Assembly: GCA_004347865.1 (NCBI GenBank)
Contig: QNUZ01000013.1
Location: 1-19,339 of the forward strand
Direction: 5' to 3'
Origin: Archaeoglobi archaeon
Lineage (GTDB): Archaea; Halobacteriota; Archaeoglobi; Archaeoglobales; Archaeoglobaceae
DNA length: 19,339 bases
Part shown: positions 14,593 through 19,339 of the stretch, in pieces
Layout of the letters: every line of letters begins with the position of its first letter
Numbering within the stretch: the first letter of the stretch is position 1
Program-made: the position numbers and the translations under genes
Notes under the pieces: generated by a model
What the model was told of the DNA's origin: nothing
The model's input: only the letters and a program-made list of their open reading frames with translations
Database searches by the model: none

Positions 14593-14640
14593 AGAAACTG
14601 CTTCTTTCTATCGTAGAGTTTTATAAACTTGAATAAGTTG
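14587..14640 (+). repeat. Second left-end repeat inside patch B
   Basis: GGGGTT, AGAAACTGCTTC, then a CTATCGTAGAGTTTTATAAACTTG tract that mirrors the left ends at 14314 and 509. It lies 271 bases downstream of the first copy in direct orientation and joins tnpA sequence to a tnpB end. This indicates a junction between two elements. Confidence 0.6.
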
Positions 14641-14647
14641 ACGCTGA

Positions 14648-14839
14648 GGGACTTCAAGCCTGTGCCCGGTGTGTGGGGAAAAGCTAGGCCCGAATGGGCA
14701 CAGGCAAATGAAATGCTCCGGATGCGGGTTGGAGGAGGATAGGGGTGCCATAGCCGTGAAGAACCTGCTCCGCAGGTACCAGATGGATGCAGGAGCTTCC
14801 GTTCACCCCGAAGGCCCTCCTATGAAAAGAGGGGGATGA
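14648..14839 (+). pseudogene. tnpB: TnpB C-terminal fragment (zinc ribbon and RuvC-III region)
   Basis: Sixty-three codons reading GTSSLCPVCGEKLGPNGH, then MKCSGCGLEEDRGAIAVKNL, and ending PPMKRGG with a stop at 14837-14839. Four cysteines (CPVC and CSGC) form the TnpB zinc ribbon. The following EEDRGAIAVKNL is the RuvC-III segment, where TnpB proteins normally have DRD; the second Asp, expected to be catalytic, is Gly here. Everything upstream (about 300 residues) is missing, replaced by a left-end repeat and an in-frame stop at 14645-14647. It cannot be a nuclease. Its last bases overlap the end of the minus-strand prepilin peptidase gene. Confidence 0.85.
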
Positions 14840-14840
14840 A
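14815..14840 (+). repeat. Right-end hairpin of patch B, over the tnpB stop codon
   Basis: CCCTC, a 9-base loop, GAGGG, then GGATGAA. TnpB elements carry guide-RNA (omega RNA) sequence at this end, so the hairpin may be a remnant of that RNA. On the minus strand the stop codon of the prepilin peptidase gene (14820-14822) lies in the loop. Confidence 0.5.
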
Positions 14841-15578
14841 AGTTAATGCTAGCCCAGAACGGTGGCTTACTGCATAGAAAATAAGATCCCCAATGACAAC
14901 AGCGCATGCATAACCAAAAGTTATGAAAATTATGAACGGAAGAGCTGGTGTAGCCCAGACCTCCTTTAGCCCGTATTTTTTAAGCCTGTGGATGATCTCC
15001 TCATTCGGCTCAATCCCTCTTCTGACCCTTCTCAGTTTTCCCTTTTCGTCTACGAATTCAAAAAGGTTGTGAAAACGAATCTTTTCCACAGGAATTCTGT
15101 ATCCTGCAATGTAGTAGAGTGGGTTTTTCAGAAAACCTCTGAACCCCTCCCTCAAGAGATTTCTGATTAGTAGTGCTATCATCATCAGGGGAGCAAATAT
15201 CACCGAATTTGCGAGAACCGAGAAGGCAAAAATTTCAAATCCGCTGTTGATTAATGGAAAAGCCCCGATTTTGGGGTAAAAGGGAAAAATGATTGCAAGG
15301 CATATGAGCGCTTTTGCATCCGCTCCACCATAGGCATTTATTCGGTAGAGAACGTATGCAAACACAGCCATGAAAATCACTCCGATCGCGGCGAAAATCA
15401 ATATCATTGCATTTAAAAAAGCCATTTCGTAAACCTGATAGGTGGTTATGGGGATTGTTGCAACCAGCATGAACTTCCAGACTTTGTTTGGGATAGTTCT
15501 GCTTTTAAGGTCTAAGTGACAGGCGTAAAGAAGAAAGCAAAAAACAATTAGGACTTTAGTTAGTTCTAACAAGTTCAT
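14820..15578 (-). CDS. Archaeal prepilin/preflagellin peptidase, family A24
   Basis: A 252-residue polytopic membrane aspartic protease that cleaves class III signal peptides of archaeal pilins or archaellins. The first catalytic Asp is Asp23 in HLDLKSRTIPN and the second is Asp87 in YGGADAKAL, the GxGD-type motif. Hydrophobic helices include VLIVFCFLLYAC, MILIFAAIGVIFMAVFAYVL, ICLAIIFPFYP and FSVLANSVIFAPLMMIALLI. The soluble region ending ATPALPFIIFITFGYACAVV resembles the Arc_PepC tail of FlaK-like enzymes. I chose ATG 15578 (MNLLELTKV), which gives a short cytoplasmic lead and a 23-base overlap with hom; an upstream ATG at 15638 would add a hydrophilic stretch that lies in hom. The last codons (IPLFS and stop) come from the transposon right end. 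Confidence 0.85.
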   Translation of the reverse strand: MNLLELTKVLIVFCFLLYACHLDLKSRTIPNKVWKFMLVATIPITTYQVYEMAFLNAMILIFAAIGVIFMAVFAYVLYRINAYGGADAKALICLAIIFPFYPKIGAFPLINSGFEIFAFSVLANSVIFAPLMMIALLIRNLLREGFRGFLKNPLYYIAGYRIPVEKIRFHNLFEFVDEKGKLRRVRRGIEPNEEIIHRLKKYGLKEVWATPALPFIIFITFGYACAVVIGDLIFYAVSHRSGLALTFIPLFS

Positions 15579-16524
15579 ACAAGTCTGAAAGAATCGCTGT
15601 TGCCGTTTCGAACTTTCCTGCTCCTCTTCCAGCGACAAATATGTCTCCTGCAGTGTCTGTCTTTATCATCGCAGCATTCATTGTCCCCTTTATCGCAAGG
15701 GGGCTGTTTAGCGGCACAAGTCTTGGAGAAACCCTTAAACTCTTTTTGCTTGCCTCAGCAATGAGTCTGATCGTATATCCCTTCTGCATTGCAACTGTAA
15801 AAGCCTGTGGTGTGATTTTTGTTATTCCCACAATCTCTATATCTTCAAACTTTGCAGGAATGCCGATAGTATTCGCAAGTATCACGAGTTTTATACCGGC
15901 ATCAATCCCCTCTACATCGGCACTCGGATTCGCTTCAGCGATTCCCATTTCTTTTGCCTCGCTAAGAATCTGGCTGTAAGGGAGCTTTTCCTCTTCCATT
16001 CTTGTCAGGATATAGTTACATGTGCCATTAAGAATTCCACGAACGCCAATAATTTCACAAAGAGCCAGATAGCTGTTGAGTAGTCTTATAATTGGCATAA
16101 CCCCTCCTACTGTGGCCTCGTACATAAGCTTTGCATTGTTGTTCTCTGCAAGTCTCATTAGACCCTGAAAGTCGACTGCGATGCTTTTGTTGCTCGTTAT
16201 GACGCTTGCCCCTTTTTTTAGAGCAGTTTTCATGTATTCAATTCCGCTCTCATCAAGCCTAGTAGTTGTAACCTCAATCATCACATCGTAATCCTCCTCT
16301 TCCGCAATTTCCTTTGCACTCCGATCGCTTGGGAGTCTTCCTTTTTTTCTCCTGTACTCGATCGCATCCTCAAGCTTGAAATCGCCCCATATTGAGCCAG
16401 TTAAGTCAGCTATTGCGACAACCCTGAAATCGCCTATTTTTCTCTCAATTTCTGCTCTTTTTGCAACAAGAAGCTCTGCAACTCCCTGTCCAACCGTTCC
16501 AAATCCTATAATTGCGATCTTCAT
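15556..16524 (-). CDS. hom: Homoserine dehydrogenase
   Basis: A 322-residue NAD(P)-dependent enzyme reducing aspartate semialdehyde to homoserine on the way to threonine, isoleucine and methionine. The N-terminal nucleotide fold starts MKIAIIGFGTVGQGVAELL. The catalytic region carries ILNGTCNYILTRMEEE, AEANPSADVEGIDAGIKLVI (with the conserved Glu, Asp and Lys) and a final GRGAGKFETATAILSDLYEL. It is the short form with no C-terminal ACT domain. The gene directly upstream encodes a separate ACT-domain protein and overlaps it by four bases, a likely regulatory partner. The prepilin peptidase gene begins inside its 3' end. Confidence 0.95.
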   Translation of the reverse strand: MKIAIIGFGTVGQGVAELLVAKRAEIERKIGDFRVVAIADLTGSIWGDFKLEDAIEYRRKKGRLPSDRSAKEIAEEEDYDVMIEVTTTRLDESGIEYMKTALKKGASVITSNKSIAVDFQGLMRLAENNNAKLMYEATVGGVMPIIRLLNSYLALCEIIGVRGILNGTCNYILTRMEEEKLPYSQILSEAKEMGIAEANPSADVEGIDAGIKLVILANTIGIPAKFEDIEIVGITKITPQAFTVAMQKGYTIRLIAEASKKSLRVSPRLVPLNSPLAIKGTMNAAMIKTDTAGDIFVAGRGAGKFETATAILSDLYELVRTN

Positions 16525-17021
16525 ATTTCATCATTTATCGGTTCCACTACCACTATCCCTTTCTCCCGGCATATCTCCCTGAGTCTGGCCAGTGCCATTT
16601 CCAGAGCTTCTTTGCTCTTTGCTGTAATCGTAATCACAGCCGTTGATGGCTCATCTCGTTCGGGCATCGTAACGTTTAGCTCGACGCATTCCGCATCGCT
16701 GCTGTCAACCCTCTTTATCGTATCGCTCAGATCCGTGTGTATTACATGTCCTATGAGCAGAAGCGAAATGACTGCTGTTCTCAATTCCCCGAATTGCCTT
16801 ATTAGAAAATTCTTTTGCAGTTCGTTTAGGATTTTCTCGGCTTTTTTTGCATCAGCGGTAAATGAAATTTCGACTGGAATTCTATTCAGGGGCGTCTTCT
16901 TCCCCCTCTGGTGGAATATTCCAACAATGTTTCCCCCGTTCCTCGCAATTGGTTCAAGAACGCTTAATAGCTGCCCTGGCTTATCCTCAAGCTCTACGAT
17001 CAGCGTAAAGAGTTCACTCAT
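16521..17021 (-). CDS. ACT-domain protein, probable regulator of homoserine dehydrogenase
   Basis: A 166-residue protein with an N-terminal ACT domain (FTLIVELEDKPGQLLSVLEP, then NGGNIVGIFHQRG, about 5-75). A second ACT-like half follows (RTAVISLLLIGHV to REICREKGIVVVEPI, about 88-162), with TAVITITAKSKEALEMALAR fitting a beta-alpha unit. There is no catalytic domain. ACT domains bind amino acids and control biosynthetic enzymes. Four-base coupling to hom and an eight-base overlap with ilvE suggest it senses threonine or isoleucine for this set. The ligand is inferred; it could also be an orphan transcription-linked sensor. Confidence 0.82.
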   Translation of the reverse strand: MSELFTLIVELEDKPGQLLSVLEPIARNGGNIVGIFHQRGKKTPLNRIPVEISFTADAKKAEKILNELQKNFLIRQFGELRTAVISLLLIGHVIHTDLSDTIKRVDSSDAECVELNVTMPERDEPSTAVITITAKSKEALEMALARLREICREKGIVVVEPINDEI

Positions 17022-17889
17022 AGATCGGAATCCCTTCTGTTCTCGTAACTTTCTCGAATTCCTCCATTATCTGTTTTGTGATCTTTCCGGGTTTCCCGTC
17101 TCCAATCACTCTACCGTCAATCTCAACGATAGGAGCAACTTCTGCAGCAGTTCCAGTGACGAACACTTCGTCTGCTGTGTAGAGATCATAAAGACCGAGA
17201 TTGTTTTCGAAGAACGGAATCCCCAGACGATTTATTATCTCTATTACGACATCCCTCGTTATTCCGCGAAGATTGTTGATCGTTGGCGGAGTCGTTATTC
17301 TTCCGCGCTTTACGACGAATATGTTATCTCCACTACCTTCGGAGATGTAGCCGTTCCTATCAAGGAAAATTGCCTCGTCTCCACCCTTCACATTTGCCTC
17401 AATCTTTGCAAGGACGTTGTTCAGGTAGTTCAGCGATTTTATGTTTGGTGGAAGAGCATCAAATGAATTTCTGCGCACGGCAACCGTAACGGCTTTCAGC
17501 CCCTTGGAGTAAAGATCTCCGTAGAGCTTTCCCCACGGCTTTGTAATCACTATCACCGTTGGCTTCTTACACTTTCTAGGATCCAACCCGAGATCTCCGA
17601 CCCCCCGGGACACAATGGGCCTTATATATGCGTCCCTGAGCTTGTTTCTTCTCAGAGTTTCGAGGATTATTCTCTCGAATTCTTCTTTTGAAAGCGGAAT
17701 TTCGAGGTTAATTGCTTTTGCCGAATCATAAAGCCTGTCTAGGTGCTCTCTCAGCCTGAAAACCCTGCCATCGTAGGCCCTTATTCCCTCGAATACGCCG
17801 TCGCCGTAAAGAAAGCCATGGTCGAAAACGCTGATCTTTGCCTCGCTTTCGGGAACGAACTTACCGTCTATGTATACGAGTAGCTCCAT
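17014..17889 (-). CDS. ilvE: Branched-chain amino acid aminotransferase
   Basis: A 291-residue class IV (fold type IV) PLP enzyme making the last step of Val, Leu and Ile synthesis from the 2-keto acids. It begins VYIDGKFVPESEAKISVFDHG and FLYGDGVFEGIRAYDG. The PLP lysine is Lys151 in PNIKSLNYLNNV, and YISEGSGDNIFVV gives the conserved Glu184 and cofactor-phosphate loop. DEVFVTGTAAEVAPIVEIDG is the C-terminal signature of IlvE and argues against D-amino acid transaminase or aminodeoxychorismate lyase. First gene of the ilvE-ACT-hom-peptidase unit, with a TATA box 25 bases upstream. Confidence 0.94.
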   Translation of the reverse strand: MELLVYIDGKFVPESEAKISVFDHGFLYGDGVFEGIRAYDGRVFRLREHLDRLYDSAKAINLEIPLSKEEFERIILETLRRNKLRDAYIRPIVSRGVGDLGLDPRKCKKPTVIVITKPWGKLYGDLYSKGLKAVTVAVRRNSFDALPPNIKSLNYLNNVLAKIEANVKGGDEAIFLDRNGYISEGSGDNIFVVKRGRITTPPTINNLRGITRDVVIEIINRLGIPFFENNLGLYDLYTADEVFVTGTAAEVAPIVEIDGRVIGDGKPGKITKQIMEEFEKVTRTEGIPIYE

Positions 17890-17908
17890 CAGGCTTCGGT
17901 ATCCCTCA

Positions 17909-17920
17909 GTTTAAAAATTG
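17909..17920 (-). promoter_or_regulatory. TATA-box promoter of the ilvE unit
   Basis: CAATTTTTAAAC, preceded by CGAAA (BRE-like), is centred about 25 bases before the ilvE ATG. AAACTG occurs on both sides of the box (at its downstream edge and about 25 bases upstream), a possible regulator site. Confidence 0.48.
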
Positions 17921-17936
17921 TTTCGATTTTCAGTTT

Positions 17937-17953
17937 GAAAAATTTTATAAAAA
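17937..17953 (-). terminator. Candidate T-rich terminator after citrate synthase
   Basis: Directly after the TAA stop the minus strand has two runs of five T residues separated by six bases. Archaeal termination favours T-rich tracts without a needed hairpin. The tract could instead be upstream promoter DNA of ilvE. Confidence 0.35.
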
Positions 17954-19081
17954 TTACCTCTGATCTACTGGAACGTACTTTCTCTCAGTCTCTCCAGTGT
18001 ACTTCGCTCTCGGCCTTATCAGCTTGTTGTTCTCGTACTGCTCGATTATGTGTGCCAGCCAACCGCTGATGCGACCCATCGCAAATATGTTCACGAACAA
18101 ATCGTCGGGAATCCCAAGATTTGCGTAGACACTTGCGGAGTAGAAATCTACGTTTGGAAGCAGTTTCTTGTACTTGTATGCACTTTCTGCAATAGCTTCG
18201 CTGATCTCGAGCCATATCGGGTTTCCATTTTTTGACAGCTCTCTTGCCAGCTCTCTGAGTATTGGAGCCCTTGGATCAATTACGTGCTTGTAAATCCTGT
18301 GTCCAAATCCCATGAGCTTTTCCCCTTTTTCGAGTTTCTTTTTAACGTATTCATCAGCCCTTCTTGGACTAGCTACCTCTCTTAGCATTTTCATCACTTC
18401 CTGAGCTGCGCCACCGTGCAATGGACCCATTAGTGTCCCCGTAGCGGCGACAACGCATGCATACATGTCAGCCAGCGTTGAAGCTGCAACTCTTGCTGCG
18501 AAGGTTGAAGCGTTCAGCTCGTGCTCTGCATGCAGAATCAGATCCGCATCCAGGGCTTTTTCTGCAACTTTCGAAGGCTCAAGCCCGTTCATCATGTACA
18601 GAAAGTTCGCAGCGTGGCTGAGCTCAAGTGTTGGCGGAATTAGGTTTTTGCCTAGCCTTATGCGGTGGTAGTATGCCACGATCGTTGGGAACTTCGCTAT
18701 GAGGTTCTTCGCCTTCTCCAGATTCTCTTCCCTCGTCTTAATGTCCTTTGCTTTGTCAAGGGAACCTAAGTAGCTAGTTGCAGTCCTGAGAACGACCATC
18801 GGGTGAGTGTACTGAGGAAGGTGAGTTAACAATCCAATGATTTGTGGTGGTAACTCCCTTCTTTCAGCCAGCTCAATCTTGAAATCCTGTAGTTCGTATT
18901 TCTTTGGCAGTTCTCCGTAGAGCAGAAGGTATGCAACCTCTTCATAGGTGGAATTTTTTGCCAGTTCTCTTATGTCATATCCCCTGTACTCGAGAATGGC
19001 CCTATCTCCAACAAGCTCTATCCTAGAAATCTTGCTTTCGCAGGCTATCACATCCTGCAAACCGTCCAAAACCTCTATCAT
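17954..19081 (-). CDS. gltA: Citrate synthase
   Basis: A 375-residue enzyme condensing oxaloacetate and acetyl-CoA to citrate. Motifs include AILEYRGYDIRELA near the start, THPMVVLRTATSYLG, and the catalytic residues His222 in GPLHGGAAQE, His261 in MGFGHRIYKHVIDPR and Asp312 in VDFYSASVY. AMGRISGWLAHIIEQYENN and RPRAKYTG close the protein. Length fits archaeal dimeric citrate synthases; it is not a methylcitrate synthase or ATP-citrate lyase by any visible insertion, though substrate preference is hard to read. Start ATG 19081 is chosen because GAGGTGA lies five bases before it; a GTG at 19090 in frame would overlap the preceding stop (GTGA) and add three residues. Confidence 0.95.
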   Translation of the reverse strand: MIEVLDGLQDVIACESKISRIELVGDRAILEYRGYDIRELAKNSTYEEVAYLLLYGELPKKYELQDFKIELAERRELPPQIIGLLTHLPQYTHPMVVLRTATSYLGSLDKAKDIKTREENLEKAKNLIAKFPTIVAYYHRIRLGKNLIPPTLELSHAANFLYMMNGLEPSKVAEKALDADLILHAEHELNASTFAARVAASTLADMYACVVAATGTLMGPLHGGAAQEVMKMLREVASPRRADEYVKKKLEKGEKLMGFGHRIYKHVIDPRAPILRELARELSKNGNPIWLEISEAIAESAYKYKKLLPNVDFYSASVYANLGIPDDLFVNIFAMGRISGWLAHIIEQYENNKLIRPRAKYTGETERKYVPVDQR

Positions 19082-19086
19082 TTCTC

Positions 19087-19093
19087 TCACCTC
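19087..19093 (-). promoter_or_regulatory. Shine-Dalgarno sequence of citrate synthase
   Basis: GAGGTGA is a seven-base match to the canonical archaeal site, five bases before ATG 19081. It contains the stop codon of the upstream gene (TGA, 19087-19089), coupling the two genes. Confidence 0.6.
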
Positions 19094-19339
19094 GATCTAC
19101 CATAAACTTCCAGTATCATGCCCGAAACAACTATCGGGGTCTCAGCTCTTGCAACCTCTATTGCATTGTCCAGCTTCCACTCTTTCTCTGCATAGATCGT
19201 GAGAAGCGGATCCCCAGCCTTAACAACGTCTCCCCCCTTCTTGTGAATGTACACTCCCGCTCCCTTATCCTTTGGAGCTCCTGCAGATCTTGCTATTCTG
19301 ACTATTGATTTATTTCTAACGGCAACGACAGCCCCTTCA
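19087..19339 (-). CDS. deoA: AMP phosphorylase (thymidine-phosphorylase family), C-terminal part
   Basis: The last 83 codons of a gene entering from the right edge. The read-out includes IVRIARSAGAPKDKGAG, VYIHKKGGDVVKAGDPLLTIY, AEKEWKLDNAIEVA and a final ILEVYGRSR. The AGAPKDKGAGVYIHKK pattern is characteristic of the C-terminal domain of archaeal AMP phosphorylases and of thymidine/pyrimidine phosphorylases. In archaea the enzyme converts AMP and phosphate to ribose-1,5-bisphosphate and adenine, feeding type III RuBisCO. The catalytic N-terminal domains are outside the window, so thymidine phosphorylase cannot be excluded. It is followed by citrate synthase, a neighbour I also recall next to it in Archaeoglobus. 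Confidence 0.78.
   Translation of the reverse strand, partial: EGAVVAVRNKSIVRIARSAGAPKDKGAGVYIHKKGGDVVKAGDPLLTIYAEKEWKLDNAIEVARAETPIVVSGMILEVYGRSR

Larger units (their letters stand above)
14286..14840 (+). mobile_element. Mosaic of decayed IS607-type elements, patch B
   Basis: From left to right the patch holds a right-end-like hairpin with GGATGAA (14286-14313), a left end (14314-14360), a 5' tnpA fragment (14379-14592), a second left-end motif (14587-14640), and the tnpB 3' end with a right-end hairpin (14648-14840). The order R-L-tnpA'-L-tnpB'-R is best explained by tandem or nested insertions followed by deletion. Nothing in it encodes a working transposase. It occupies the space between the lysS promoter and the prepilin peptidase gene. 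Elements of this kind can be complemented in trans, so recent mobility of part of it is not excluded. Confidence 0.8.

Noticed and set aside
14379..14594. A 71-codon open frame with a DNA-binding N-terminus that could be called a small regulator
   Set aside because: Its second half is out of frame with the IS607 TnpA family; it is a frameshifted transposase fragment.
14322..14604. Repeated GAAACTGCTTC units suggesting a CRISPR or tandem repeat array
   Set aside because: Only two copies here, 271 bases apart, and a third 14 kb away, all within transposon left ends; no regular spacers.
16612..17466. Plus-strand frame of 284 codons opposite the ACT and ilvE genes
   Set aside because: Low-complexity antisense shadow; both minus-strand genes have conserved motifs.
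1..19339. tRNA, rRNA or other structured RNA genes
   Set aside because: No cloverleaf-like or rRNA-like segment was seen in the non-coding gaps, which are short apart from the transposon debris.

Overview
The window looks like chromosomal DNA from a hyperthermophilic euryarchaeon, most likely an Archaeoglobales member (Archaeoglobus, Ferroglobus or Geoglobus relative). The archaeal markers are a class I lysyl-tRNA synthetase, archaeal release factor aRF1, archaeal DUF2551 and DUF2117 proteins, an archaeal A24 prepilin peptidase with an Arc_PepC-type tail, the C-terminus of an AMP phosphorylase, and TATA-box promoters. The genus is inferred from protein flavour and gene order; no search was possible.

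Layout. Positions 1-545 hold a decayed IS607-type transposon (minus strand) that runs off the left edge and abuts a possible 3' gene remnant. On the plus strand, 689-2926 carries a GT4 glycosyltransferase and a DUF2117 protein. Every recognised gene from 2917 to the right edge is on the minus strand. In transcription order, starting from the right, these are: AMP phosphorylase (partial) and citrate synthase; branched-chain aminotransferase, ACT-domain protein, homoserine dehydrogenase and prepilin peptidase; a second decayed IS607 patch (14286-14840); lysS, COG2108-type radical SAM, DUF2551, uppS and aRF1; gatC and gatA; an alpha/beta hydrolase and a small membrane protein; and a three-gene set of AGPS-like flavoprotein, HdrD/GlpC-like Fe-S protein and FGGY kinase.

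How the genes work together. lysS, aRF1 and gatCA form a translation block interleaved with uppS (polyprenol carrier for glycosylation). ilvE, ACT and hom serve aspartate-family and branched-chain amino acid synthesis, and citrate synthase with AMP phosphorylase belong to central and nucleotide carbon metabolism. The flavoprotein, Fe-S protein and kinase overlap by 1 to 4 bases and probably form one catabolic route: phosphorylation of a polyol followed by oxidation feeding electrons to the membrane. The kinase lacks two of the residues that bind glycerol in glycerol kinase, so its substrate is open.

The most unusual material is the transposon debris. Two patches 14 kb apart share a 156-base tnpA segment with five transitions, no indels, and the same reading-frame break. 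Left-end motifs occur three times, with a 14-base core that sits inverted in one patch. Right-end hairpins followed by GGATGAA occur twice, and one supplies the stop codon of the prepilin peptidase. Genes that begin transcription units repeatedly show a TATA-like box centred 24-27 bases before the start codon, suggesting leaderless mRNAs. Downstream genes use short overlaps or clear Shine-Dalgarno sequences.
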